From: Nocardioides pinisoli
Lineage (GTDB): Bacteria > Actinomycetota > Actinomycetes > Propionibacteriales > Nocardioidaceae
Length of the DNA: 53,450 bases
NCBI RefSeq assembly: GCF_024199985.1
Contig: NZ_JANARS010000015.1
Span: forward strand, 1 to 53,450
Direction of reading: 5' to 3'
Shown: positions 1-7,175 of the stretch, in pieces
How the letters are laid out: each line of letters starts with the position of its first letter
Position numbering within the stretch: position 1 is the stretch's first letter
Notes under the pieces: generated by a model
Told to the model about the DNA's origin: nothing
The model's input: only the letters and a program-made list of their open reading frames with translations
The model's database searches: none
Made by a program: the position numbers and the translations under genes

Positions 1-24
1 GCACGACCCACGATGACCACGGGG

Positions 25-55
25 GAGCAGGGGCCCGCCACGCGCGCCCCTGCTC
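25..55. terminator. Terminator-like hairpin at the left edge
   Basis: A perfect 10-bp stem pairs GAGCAGGGGC (25-34) with GCCCCTGCTC (46-55) around an 11-nt loop, with weaker G-C and G-T pairs extending outward. No U-tract follows, as is usual for high-GC actinobacterial terminators. It probably ends transcription of a gene lying left of the window. The rest of 1-191 holds no gene I can support. It contains a small CGCCCC/GGGGCG hairpin near 69-82. Confidence 0.55.
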
Positions 56-191
56 TCCTCGGTCCGGGCGCCCCTCGGGGCGGTCTGGGCCGGCCGCGTG
101 CCGGTGGCCGCCGAGTGATCCCGGCCACCAAAGGGCCGGACGCGCCGACGCGGGGGAACAAAACCCGCTCCGCCCGGTCTTGCGCCAGGTG

Positions 192-1439
192 ATGACGACG
201 ACTGCCGAGACCTCCGCCCTGCCCGCCGACCCCTCGTCGGACGACCTCGACGTCCCGTCCGTGACCGCCCGCCACTTCGGCCTCGCGGTCCTCGCGCTCG
301 CGATGGGCGGCTTCGCCATCGGCACCACCGAGTTCGTCACGATGGGGCTGCTGCCCCAGATCGCCGCGGGCGTCGACGTCTCGATCCCGACCGGCGGGCA
401 CGTCATCTCGGCCTACGCCGTCGGGGTGGTCGTGGGCGCTCCGGTGCTGGCGTTCCTCGGCGCGCGCCTGCCGCGACGCGCGCTCCTGGTGGCCCTGATG
501 GCGGCCTTCGCCGTCGGCAACGGCCTGAGCGCCCTCGCGACGTCCTACGAGCAGCTGATGGTCGCCCGCTTCGCCGCCGGCCTTCCCCACGGCGCCTACT
601 TCGGTGTCGCCTCGCTGGTGGCGGCGAGCCTCGCCCGCCCGTCCCGCAAGGGCCGTGCGGTGTCGCTGGTGATGCTCGGCCTGTCGGTGGCCAACGTGAT
701 CGGCGTACCGGCAGCGACCGTGCTCGGACAGGAGCTCGGCTGGCGCGCGGCTTTCTGGGCCGCAGGCGGCCTGGCCGTGGTGACCCTCGCCCTCGTGGTG
801 TGGTTCGTGCCGTCGGTGCCCGGCGACGCCGGCGCGAGCGGACGGCGCGAGCTCTCCGCCTTCACGGTCCCGCAGGTGTGGTTGACCCTGCTGGCGGGCG
901 CCGTCGGCTTCGGCGGCATGTTCGCCGTCTACTCCTACATCGCCCCCGTCGTCACCGACGTCGCCGGCCTGGGCGAGCGCTCGGTCGCGGTCTTCCTGCT
1001 CTCCTTCGGCCTCGGCATGGTGGCCGGCACGTGGCTGGCGGGGATCATGGCGGACTGGTCGATCTTCCGCTCGCTCATCATCGGCGGGGTCGGCATGGCC
1101 TTCACGATGCTCGCCTTCTGGCTCGCCGCGCCGCACGGCTGGGCCGCCCTGCCGGTCGTCTTCCTCATCACCACCCTCGGCTCGGTGCTGGTCGTCAACC
1201 TCCAGCTGCGGCTGATGGACGTGGCCGGCGACGCCCAGACCCTCGGCGCCGCGATGAACCACGCCTCGCTCAACATCGCCAACGCGCTCGGCGCCTGGCT
1301 GGGCGGCCTGGTCATCGCGGCTGGCTGGGGGCTCCGTGCCCCCGCCCTCGTCGGGCTCGGCCTCTCCATCGCCGGGGTGGCCATCCTGCTGCTGTCGGCG
1401 GCCCTCCACGTGCGTGGGCGCGACGCCGTACGCGCCTGA
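192..1439 (+). CDS. MFS transporter, AraJ/drug:H+ antiporter-like
   Basis: This is a 415-aa major facilitator superfamily protein of the DHA1/AraJ-like group, expected to export small molecules or drugs by proton antiport across the cytoplasmic membrane. About twelve hydrophobic segments are readable. The first holds the typical 'GTTEFVTMGLLP' stretch, followed by a loop with 'GARLPRR' and the 'RFAAGLPHGAYFG' segment of this subfamily. The charged N-terminus is cytoplasmic. In-frame alternative starts are TTG 180 and GTG 189. I prefer ATG 192 because the extra residues add nothing conserved, but no good ribosome binding site decides it. The substrate cannot be told from sequence. It appears to be a single-gene unit. 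Confidence 0.85.
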   Translation: MTTTAETSALPADPSSDDLDVPSVTARHFGLAVLALAMGGFAIGTTEFVTMGLLPQIAAGVDVSIPTGGHVISAYAVGVVVGAPVLAFLGARLPRRALLVALMAAFAVGNGLSALATSYEQLMVARFAAGLPHGAYFGVASLVAASLARPSRKGRAVSLVMLGLSVANVIGVPAATVLGQELGWRAAFWAAGGLAVVTLALVVWFVPSVPGDAGASGRRELSAFTVPQVWLTLLAGAVGFGGMFAVYSYIAPVVTDVAGLGERSVAVFLLSFGLGMVAGTWLAGIMADWSIFRSLIIGGVGMAFTMLAFWLAAPHGWAALPVVFLITTLGSVLVVNLQLRLMDVAGDAQTLGAAMNHASLNIANALGAWLGGLVIAAGWGLRAPALVGLGLSIAGVAILLLSAALHVRGRDAVRA

Positions 1440-1549
1440 CCTGCCCTGCCTCGCGCCCGGAACGTGCACGCTTTTTCCGTTGATGTTGCGTGCTGTTAAC
1501 ACGGGCGGAACTCTTGTGTAGCGCGGACTTGTAACGATCCAATCCACGA

Positions 1550-1568
1550 GGGGCGGGCGGTCCGCCCC
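1550..1568 (+). promoter_or_regulatory. Leader hairpin upstream of the 52-aa ORF
   Basis: GGGGCGG (1550-1556) and CCGCCCC (1562-1568) form a perfect 7-bp stem around GCGGT, ending about 10 nt before the strong GGAGG-type ribosome binding site of the small ORF at 1591. The upstream 1470-1545 stretch is unusually AT-rich for this genome and probably holds the promoter, though I cannot assign -35/-10 boxes with confidence. The hairpin may affect translation or mRNA stability (inference). Confidence 0.35.
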
Positions 1569-1590
1569 ACATCTTCCGGAGGGGGACGTC

Positions 1591-1749
1591 ATGGACGAGG
1601 ACAAGATCGCACGCGCGGTGGAGCGCCGTCGCCAGCTGGCCGACCGCAACATGGGGGCGGTGGTCGACCTGCTCCGGCGACGCGAGGAGCTGCGGGGGAT
1701 CTACCCCGCGGCCGACCTGGTCGCCGAGAACGTCGGCTGGGCCGTCTGA
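1591..1749 (+). CDS. 52-aa hypothetical small protein
   Basis: This small ORF encodes 52 residues, from MDEDKIARAVERRR to AENVGWAV. It is supported by a strong Shine-Dalgarno sequence (GGAGGGGG at about 1578-1585, 5-6 nt before ATG), a G/C-rich third codon position, and its own AT-rich upstream region with a leader hairpin. The product is predicted to be one charged amphipathic helix of about 30 residues, rich in Arg and Glu, followed by a short hydrophobic tail. I do not recognise the family and assign no function. A terminator-like hairpin lies 15 bp after the stop, so it looks like a complete monocistronic unit. Confidence 0.6.
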   Translation: MDEDKIARAVERRRQLADRNMGAVVDLLRRREELRGIYPAADLVAENVGWAV

Positions 1750-1764
1750 GCCGCCCGGGCGCGC

Positions 1765-1784
1765 GGCCCCGCTCGGGCGGGGCC
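1765..1784. terminator. Bidirectional terminator hairpin
   Basis: GGCCCCGC (1765-1772), a TCGG tetraloop and GCGGGGCC (1777-1784) form a perfect 8-bp stem-loop. It lies between the convergent 52-aa ORF and lipase gene and would serve both. There is no U-tract. Confidence 0.6.
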
Positions 1785-1819
1785 GGTGGCCAGCAGCACG
1801 CGGGCCTGGAGCGCTCGAC

Positions 1820-3073
1820 CTAAAGCGCCCAGCAGTTGCCGACCTGCGGCAGCCCGGCGAAGCGCGCCTCGAAGAACGGCAGCGCCTCGGCCAGGTGCGG
1901 TGCCATGCCGCCGACGTGGAGCGGCGCGACGTTGGTCGAGAAGCGGACGTTGGCGCCCGCCGCGCACCAGGACCGCGCCATCGCCCGCCCGACGCCGTAC
2001 GGGATGGTGTCGTCGAGCGCGGAGTGGGTCACCAGCACCGGCACCCGGGGCCGGATCGTGCCGATGCGCTGCGAGGCGATGATCGCGGCGAACGGCTCGC
2101 GCGTCATCAGCTCCGACATCGGCCGCCCGTCGGCGCTCAGGGTGGAGGACCGGACGAACGCGTTGTCGAGCAGGTCGAAGACGCAGTCCTGCTCGACGCC
2201 GTCCATCGCCGCGCGGCCGGCGGCGTTGAGGTACGGCGTCAGGTCGACGTCGTGGCTGGCAGCCAGCCCGCGCAGCGCGAAGAACGCGAACGCCGAGAAG
2301 AGCCCGCCGTCGAGGTTCGTGGCCACCTTGGCCAGGTCGGCCGGCACCGCGCCGACCACCGCGCCGCGGACCCTGAGGTCGGGGGCGTAGGTCGGAGCCA
2401 GCTCGACGGCCGACGCGGCTGCGCCGCCACCTTGGGAGTAGCCCATGAGGCCGACCGGGCTGGTGGTGGTGAGCCCGGTGCCCGACAACCGCTGCGCGGC
2501 GCGTACGACGTCGAGCGTGGCGCGGCCCTGCGAGACGCGGTCCATGTAGGTGTGGATGCCGGCCGTGCCGAGTCCCTCGTAGTCGGGCATCGCGACGGCG
2601 TAGCCGCGCAGCAGCAGGCCCTCGATGCCGACGCCCTCGTACTCGATGCCCTCGGAGAACTGGCGCGACGGCGCGCAGCGGTCGGCCATGCCCTGGGTGC
2701 CGGGGGCGTAGCCGATGACCGGGCGCGAGCCGGTGCCGATCCACGGCGAGCGGGGCACAAGGACGGTGCCGGACGCGGCGATGGCCGTGCCGCGACGGTT
2801 GGTGGTCGTGTAGAGGACCCTCTGGGCGTTGCGAACCAGGCTGGTCGCGTCGAGCGGGTCGAGCAGGAAGGTCATCGGCTCGCTGCGGATCACGACGCCG
2901 TTGCCGCTGGGCAGGACGGCCGGTGCCTCGTAGAACGCCGGCCGTGGCGGCTCGTCGACCGCAGCGCGCGCCGGCGTCGTGGCCAGGGCGAGGGTCGCGG
3001 CGGCGGCCGCGACCGTGGTGGTGAGCAGGGCCGTGAGCGTCGCTGTCACGCGACGCAGGGGTGCGGTGTGCAT
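1820..3073 (-). CDS. Secreted lipase (LIP-family alpha/beta hydrolase)
   Basis: This 417-aa exported hydrolase belongs to the secretory lipase (LIP) family, expected to cleave acyl esters or triacylglycerols outside the cell. Residues 1-37 form a Sec signal peptide: Arg residues, an Ala/Leu/Thr-rich core and an ARA-A cleavage site. The nucleophile elbow is GYSQGG with Ser213. The likely acid is in 'HSALDDT' and the likely His is in 'APLHVGG' near the C-terminus. Several cysteines, including the one in the final 'NCWAL', may form disulfides. The ATG at 3073 has a GGAGGG ribosome binding site 7 nt upstream. The length fits the family. A CRP-like palindrome lies upstream. The natural substrate is unknown. 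Confidence 0.8.
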   Translation of the reverse strand: MHTAPLRRVTATLTALLTTTVAAAAATLALATTPARAAVDEPPRPAFYEAPAVLPSGNGVVIRSEPMTFLLDPLDATSLVRNAQRVLYTTTNRRGTAIAASGTVLVPRSPWIGTGSRPVIGYAPGTQGMADRCAPSRQFSEGIEYEGVGIEGLLLRGYAVAMPDYEGLGTAGIHTYMDRVSQGRATLDVVRAAQRLSGTGLTTTSPVGLMGYSQGGGAAASAVELAPTYAPDLRVRGAVVGAVPADLAKVATNLDGGLFSAFAFFALRGLAASHDVDLTPYLNAAGRAAMDGVEQDCVFDLLDNAFVRSSTLSADGRPMSELMTREPFAAIIASQRIGTIRPRVPVLVTHSALDDTIPYGVGRAMARSWCAAGANVRFSTNVAPLHVGGMAPHLAEALPFFEARFAGLPQVGNCWAL

Positions 3074-3148
3074 GGCGGTTCCCTCCCGAGGGCCGGACCC
3101 GGACCGGCCGATGAGGGGAACCTACTGGTGAGTCACGTCACGCGACAG

Positions 3149-3164
3149 TGTGACGCCGGTCACG
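3149..3164. promoter_or_regulatory. Putative CRP/GlxR-type operator
   Basis: TGTGACGCCGGTCACG matches the cAMP receptor protein consensus TGTGA-N6-TCACA at nine of ten defined positions. It overlaps the trpS stop codon and lies about 80-90 bp upstream of the lipase ATG. A possible lipase -10 (TAGGTT, 3124-3119 on the minus strand) would put the site near -44. The match is visible; regulation is inference. Confidence 0.4.
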
Positions 3165-4215
3165 CCCAGCCGTAGACCATGCCCATCGCCCGGCGCACCT
3201 CGTCGAGCGTCGCCTCGGCGACCTCGTTGGCGCGGGCGTTGCCGCGCTTGAGCACCTCGTCCAAGTAGCCCGGGTCCGCCTCGAGCTCGGCCCGGCGGGC
3301 CCGCAGCGGGGCGAGCTCGGTGTTGATGGCGTCGGTCAGGCGGCCCTTGAGCGCCCCGCCGCCGCCGTCGCCGATCTCCTCGGCGACCGCTGCCGGGTCG
3401 ACGCCCTCGCACAGGCCGATGAGCGTCAGCAGGTTGGCCACCTCGGGACGGCCGTCGGGGTCGTAGGTGATGACCCGGTCGCTGTCGGTCTTGGCGCCTT
3501 TGAGCTTCTTGGCGGTCTCGTCGGCGCTCATCCGCAGCTCGACGACGTTGCCCTTCGACTTGCTCATCTTGGTGCCGTCGGTCCCGAGGATCAGCGGTGC
3601 CTCCGACAGGAGCGCGCCGGGCTCGGGGAACACCGGGGCGTAGCGGTCGTTGAAGCGGCGCGCGACCACGCGGGTCTGCTCGAGGTGGGGGAGCTGGTCG
3701 CGGCCGACCGGCACCACGTTGGCCTTGCAGAACAGGATGTCCGCCGCCTGGTGCACCGGATAGGTGAGCAGCAGCCCGCCGATCGAGGTGATGCCGGCCG
3801 ACTTGGCCTCGTCCTTGACGGTGGGGTTGCGCTGCAGCTCGGCGACGCTGACCAGGCTGAGGAAGGGCAGCATCAGCTGGTTGAGCGCCGGCACCGACGA
3901 GTGCGTGAAGATCGTCGCCTTCTCGGGGTCGAGGCCGGCGGCGATGTTGTCGACGAGCAGGTTGCGCACGTTGCCGGCGATGTCGCCGGCGACCTCGCGG
4001 TCGGTGATGACCTGGTAGTCCGCGATCAGCTGCCAGATCTCGGCGCCGCTGTCCTGGAGACGGAGGCGGTTGCGGATCGAGCCGAAGTAGTGGCCGATGT
4101 GCAACGCCCCGGTGGGACGGTCCCCGGTCAGCATGCGCAGCGAGGCGGGGTCCTTCGCCATCTGCTCCTCGATGGCGTCGCTGCGAGCCTGTGCGGCGCG
4201 GAAGGTGTCACTCAC
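3160..4215 (-). CDS. trpS: Tryptophanyl-tRNA synthetase
   Basis: This 351-aa class I aminoacyl-tRNA synthetase charges tRNA-Trp with tryptophan using ATP in the cytoplasm. The HIGH signature is residues 39-42 within 'TGALHIGHYFGS', and KMSKS is residues 216-220 within 'GTDGTKMSKSKGN'. The Rossmann core and the C-terminal anticodon-binding helices ('ARANEVAEATLDEVRRAMG') are complete. It has HIGH rather than the HIGN seen in the Bacillus-type enzyme, and 'GRDQLPHLEQTR' in place of GEDQ, so it belongs to the second TrpRS subtype found in many actinobacteria. The start is GTG 4215. There is no T-box leader. The lipase gene follows on the same strand. Confidence 0.93.
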   Translation of the reverse strand: MSDTFRAAQARSDAIEEQMAKDPASLRMLTGDRPTGALHIGHYFGSIRNRLRLQDSGAEIWQLIADYQVITDREVAGDIAGNVRNLLVDNIAAGLDPEKATIFTHSSVPALNQLMLPFLSLVSVAELQRNPTVKDEAKSAGITSIGGLLLTYPVHQAADILFCKANVVPVGRDQLPHLEQTRVVARRFNDRYAPVFPEPGALLSEAPLILGTDGTKMSKSKGNVVELRMSADETAKKLKGAKTDSDRVITYDPDGRPEVANLLTLIGLCEGVDPAAVAEEIGDGGGGALKGRLTDAINTELAPLRARRAELEADPGYLDEVLKRGNARANEVAEATLDEVRRAMGMVYGWA

Positions 4216-4262
4216 GCGGCCGATCCTTTCACGGGGCCGATCGGCGCCGCGATCGGGTTCTG

Positions 4263-4268
4263 TAGGGT
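4263..4268 (+). promoter_or_regulatory. -10 element, leaderless promoter
   Basis: TAGGGT (TANNNT) ends exactly 6 nt before the GTG at 4275, so transcription should start at the start codon. It would drive the RNA ligase-like gene and the coupled YihY gene. Confidence 0.6.
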
Positions 4269-4274
4269 TCGGAG

Positions 4275-4784
4275 GTGCCCACCATCGGAGTAGCGATCGC
4301 GATCCCCGAGCCCTGGGCGACCGAGCTCCAGGACTACCGGACCAGCGTCGGCGACACGACGGCGACGCAGATCCCCACGCACATCACGCTGGTCCCGCCG
4401 ACCGAGGTGCCCGACCCCGAGCTCGGGGCCGTGACCTCGCACCTCACCAAGGCCGCGGCCACCGTCTCGCCGTTCGACATCCACCTGCGGGGCACCGGCA
4501 CGTTCCGTCCGGTCTCGCCGGTCGTGTTCGTCACCCTGGCCGAGGGGATCTCGGGCTGCGAGGTGCTCGCCGGCGCCGTACGTCAGGGACCGCTCGAGGT
4601 CGACCTGCGCTTCCCGTACCACCCGCACGTCACCATCGCCCACCACCTCGACGACCAGGCGCTGGACCGGGCCTTCGCGGAGCTCGCCGACTTCGAGTGC
4701 CGCTTCGGCGTCGACGCGTTCAGCCTCTACGTCCACGACGCCGACGCCGGCTGGCAGGTCACCGACCACTACGAGCTGGGGTAG
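4275..4784 (+). CDS. 2'-5' RNA ligase/2H phosphoesterase family protein
   Basis: This 169-aa protein belongs to the 2H phosphoesterase superfamily, which includes 2'-5' RNA ligases and cyclic phosphodiesterases acting on RNA ends or cyclic nucleotides. Both defining H-x-T motifs are visible: His36-Ile-Thr38 in 'PTHITLVPP' and His118-Val-Thr120 in 'HPHVTIAHH', at the usual spacing for two pseudo-symmetric lobes. The physiological substrate cannot be deduced. The start is GTG 4275, set by a TAGGGT hexamer 6 nt upstream that implies a leaderless mRNA. The stop lies two bases before the next GTG, so the YihY gene is probably translationally coupled. The gene is divergent from trpS. Confidence 0.83.
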   Translation: MPTIGVAIAIPEPWATELQDYRTSVGDTTATQIPTHITLVPPTEVPDPELGAVTSHLTKAAATVSPFDIHLRGTGTFRPVSPVVFVTLAEGISGCEVLAGAVRQGPLEVDLRFPYHPHVTIAHHLDDQALDRAFAELADFECRFGVDAFSLYVHDADAGWQVTDHYELG

Positions 4785-4786
4785 CC

Positions 4787-5833
4787 GTGCCCGTCCTCGA
4801 CTCCGTCAAGCAGCGTGTCGCCGACCTGCGGGGGCACCGCCCACTGGTCGACCACCTCGTGCGCGCCGTCGAGCACTACGGGCAGGTCAACGGCAGCGCC
4901 CTCGCCGCCGCGGTGACCTACTTCGCGTTCCTCTCGTTCTTCCCGATCCTCGCGCTCGCGTTCGCCATCTTCGGCCAGGTGACCAAGGTCTACGAGGACG
5001 CGCAGGACACGCTCGTCGACGCCGCCAACTCCGTCCTCCCCGGCCTGGTCGGCGGCGACAGCGGGGTGCCGCTCGACACCCTGCAGGCCGCGGCCCCGGG
5101 GATCTTCAGCATCGGCATCCTGCTCACCCTCTACTCCGGCCTGGGGTGGCTGTCCGGCATGCGCACCGCCCTGATGGCGATCTTCGAGGAGCCGGAGCGC
5201 GAGAAGCCCAACTTCGTCGTCGGCAAGGTGCGCGACGTGCTGGCGCTCCTGGCGCTCGGCTCGATCCTCGTCACGAGCGTGGCGGTGTCCGGCGTCGCGA
5301 CCAGGCTGCTCACGCCGATCATGGACGCGCTCGGCCTCGGCGTCGTCGCGGAGGACTTCTTCTGGGTGCTGGCGCTGGTGCTGGGCCTGGCGGCCAACAC
5401 GCTGCTCTTCTTCGCCTTCTTCCGCCTGCTCGCCCGGCCCGACACCCCCAGCCGGTCGCTGTGGTCCGGCGCCCTGGTCGGGGCGATCCTCTTCGAGGTC
5501 CTCAAGCAGCTGTCCACCTACCTGCTCCGGGCGACGGCCAACTCCGAGGCCTTCCAGGCCTTCGGGATCGCGCTGATCCTGCTGGTCTGGATCAACTACT
5601 TCTCCCGCGTCGTCGTCCTCGCCGCCGCGTGGGCGCACACCTCGCGCGAGGCCCGCGCGCTCCGCGACGCCCACCGGGTCGCCGACCAGATGCCCGAGGG
5701 TCCCCGGATCGACCTCGCCGCGGCAGCGCCCGCCGTACGCCCTGCCGCCCCGGCCGCGGCGCCTCAAGCCGCCTTCGCCGCCGGCGCCGTCTCGATGCTC
5801 GGGCTCGTCGCCCTCCTCCGCCGCCGCCGCTGA
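4787..5833 (+). CDS. YihY/BrkB family inner membrane protein
   Basis: This 348-aa polytopic membrane protein belongs to the YihY/virulence factor BrkB family (often annotated RNase BN-like, although the nuclease assignment is historical and doubtful). The family core 'AAVTYFAFLSFFPILALAF' is followed by about five further membrane segments, ending with 'ALILLVWINYFSRVVVLAAAW'. The C-terminus has an Ala/Pro-rich linker and a last hydrophobic stretch ending in an RRRR tail. The GTG at 4787 sits just after the upstream stop, which fixes the start. The open frame extends further upstream only as non-coding antisense of trpS. Family function is unresolved; a transport or envelope role is possible. 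Confidence 0.85.
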   Translation: MPVLDSVKQRVADLRGHRPLVDHLVRAVEHYGQVNGSALAAAVTYFAFLSFFPILALAFAIFGQVTKVYEDAQDTLVDAANSVLPGLVGGDSGVPLDTLQAAAPGIFSIGILLTLYSGLGWLSGMRTALMAIFEEPEREKPNFVVGKVRDVLALLALGSILVTSVAVSGVATRLLTPIMDALGLGVVAEDFFWVLALVLGLAANTLLFFAFFRLLARPDTPSRSLWSGALVGAILFEVLKQLSTYLLRATANSEAFQAFGIALILLVWINYFSRVVVLAAAWAHTSREARALRDAHRVADQMPEGPRIDLAAAAPAVRPAAPAAAPQAAFAAGAVSMLGLVALLRRRR

Positions 5834-5879
5834 CCTCCGCGCCCGCCCGCCCCGTCCCCGCCGTTCTCCCCGCGGCCCC

Positions 5880-5937
5880 CGAGCGGTGAGTGAGGGGGAT
5901 TGTGGCGCGCGAGAACCCCCCCCCTGTAGCACCGCCG
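5880..5937. repeat. REP-like palindrome A
   Basis: The left arm begins GAGCGGTGAGTGAGGGGGAT (5881-5900). The right arm, about 5911-5937, reads on the other strand as GGCGGTG, four unmatched bases, then a run of Gs and TTC. The ends GCGGTG/CACCGC and the G-tract/C-tract pair, so it is an imperfect hairpin of about 55 nt. It starts 47 bp after the YihY stop. The left arm matches the right arm of palindrome D at 7210-7231 in 21 of 22 bases, in inverse orientation. Confidence 0.65.
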
Positions 5938-5965
5938 ACCGTGCGTCACGGGGGTGTTCGCTTGT

Positions 5966-6019
5966 GAGCGGTGCCTGAGGGGCACTCGAAGGTGGCGCAA
6001 TCCTCATGACACACCGCCC
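5966..6019. repeat. REP-like palindrome B
   Basis: The left arm is GAGCGGTGCCTGAGGGG (5966-5982). The right arm at about 5998-6019 reads GGGCGGTGTGTCATGAGGAT on the opposite strand. Arm pairing is poorer than in D, but both arms clearly belong to the GAGCGGTG...GAGGGGGATT family. A further decayed arm may lie at about 5938-5960. This unit lies between palindrome A and the nuclease gene. Confidence 0.5.
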
Positions 6020-6056
6020 ACCGCGGGCGGCGCGGGGTGGCGCTCGCGGGCCGCTC

Positions 6057-6093
6057 ATCGTCCACAACGGGTCAGTCGGCCTGATCGTCCACA
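6057..6093 (+). promoter_or_regulatory. Pair of DnaA-box-like direct repeats
   Basis: ATCGTCCACA occurs at 6057-6066 and again at 6084-6093, 27 bp apart. Each contains TCGTCCACA, one base from the high-GC actinobacterial DnaA box TTGTCCACA. They lie 54-90 bp upstream of the nuclease ATG. They could be regulator or DnaA binding sites for this gene (inference). Confidence 0.4.
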
Positions 6094-6146
6094 GGGCTTG
6101 CGGAGATCGGTCGAGCCTCACGACGTCTGCGGGCTCACTTGGCGCC

Positions 6147-7088
6147 ATGAAGCGTGTGCCGCAGCACCTGTGCACCGGTCCGATCCCGCGCGACCAGGCT
6201 CTCGAGATGGGAGTGACTCGTGACGTTCTCGAGGGCGTGCAGTTTCGACGGCTCCACCAAGGCGTGTACGTCCACCGCGACCACCCCATGACCTGGTCGG
6301 ACCATGTCGAGGCGGCCCGGCTGGCGCTGCCGCCGTCGGCTCGTACGACGGGCGCGACCCGGCTGCGTCAGCTCGGGTTGAAGGTGGGCCCGCCCTCCCC
6401 GCTCCACTTCGTCGTCGCGGGCGACCTGCACCTGACGCTCGACGGTGTCTTCCTGCACCGAACGGTGAAGATGCCGCCGCACGATGAGGACGGCGTCAGC
6501 GCCGAGGCCGCCTTCATCGCGTTCTGCGCCGAGGCGCGCTTGATCGATGCGATCAAGGCGGGGTCGGTGCTGCTGAACAAGACGGCCATGGACCGACGGC
6601 TCCTCGAGCGCATGCTGGCTGAGGAGCCGTGGCGCCGGGGTGCGGCTGAGGCGTCGTACGTCCTGCCGTTCCTCGAGGGGGACTGCCGGTCCCTTCCCGA
6701 GTCCGAGCTGTTCGCGTACGTCCTGTTCGCCGAGCTGCCGGTGCCTGCGGTCAATCAGGTGATTGAGCTCTCAGACGGCGCCGCAGTCACGCCTGACCTG
6801 TGGTTCGCCGGCCACGGGCTCGCCGTCGAGTACGAGGGCGAGCACCATCAGGACGACCGGGCGCAGTACAACGCCGACATCGACCGGTACGCCGCCTACC
6901 GTCGCAGCGGCGTCCCCTACGAGCAGGTCACGAAGGAGCGGCTGCGTTCGCCCAAGGCGACCGTCCGCCTCGTGCACCGGGCGCTCGTTGACCGCGGGTA
7001 CGAGGGACCGCCGCCGAGCTTCGACGGCGCCTGGCCCACGCTGTTCATGGCGCTTCGCGAGCTCGTACGTCGTGCCCGAACGGCGTGA
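6147..7088 (+). CDS. AbiEi-like winged-helix + Vsr/DUF559-type nuclease protein
   Basis: This 313-aa protein has the two-part plan common in actinobacteria. Residues 1-80 resemble an AbiEi-type winged-helix start ('PRDQALEMGVTRDVLEG', 'LHQGVYV'). A linker follows, then a C-terminal Vsr/DUF559-like PD-(D/E)XK nuclease fold (about 180-282). Candidate catalytic residues are Glu185/Glu187, Asp217 in 'TPDLWF', and Glu228/Glu230 in 'VEYEGEHH'. The conserved 'QYNADIDRY' helix follows. The ATG at 6147 is chosen because the 47 upstream codons are non-conserved and overlap repeats. No cognate toxin or methylase gene is adjacent. The gene is bracketed by four related palindromes. DNA nicking or mobile-element behaviour is inference; the molecular role is unknown. 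Confidence 0.7.
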   Translation: MKRVPQHLCTGPIPRDQALEMGVTRDVLEGVQFRRLHQGVYVHRDHPMTWSDHVEAARLALPPSARTTGATRLRQLGLKVGPPSPLHFVVAGDLHLTLDGVFLHRTVKMPPHDEDGVSAEAAFIAFCAEARLIDAIKAGSVLLNKTAMDRRLLERMLAEEPWRRGAAEASYVLPFLEGDCRSLPESELFAYVLFAELPVPAVNQVIELSDGAAVTPDLWFAGHGLAVEYEGEHHQDDRAQYNADIDRYAAYRRSGVPYEQVTKERLRSPKATVRLVHRALVDRGYEGPPPSFDGAWPTLFMALRELVRRARTA

Positions 7089-7093
7089 GGTGG

Positions 7094-7149
7094 CGAGCGG
7101 TGCGGCAGGAGGATTCGATGACCCCGGAACGCCCCCCACACACCGCCGG
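7094..7149. repeat. REP-like palindrome C
   Basis: The left arm CGAGCGGTGCGGCAGGAGG (from 7094) continues to GATTCG at 7117. The right arm (7126-7149) reads, on the other strand, CCGGCGGTGTGTGGGGGG then CGTTCC. It begins 5 bp after the nuclease stop codon. The GCGGTG ends, G-rich centre and TTC ends are shared with the other three units. Confidence 0.6.
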
Positions 7150-7175
7150 TCGGCGTGTCACGCAACAAATGCCGA

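Noticed and set aside
4097..4786. Upstream extension of the YihY frame to 4097
   Set aside because: It runs antisense to trpS and across the RNA ligase-like gene. The GTG at 4787 directly after the upstream stop gives the normal family N-terminus.
6147..7088. Calling the nuclease gene a type IV toxin-antitoxin antitoxin
   Set aside because: Only the N-terminal winged-helix resembles AbiEi. The C-terminal half is nuclease-like and no AbiEii-type toxin gene is adjacent.
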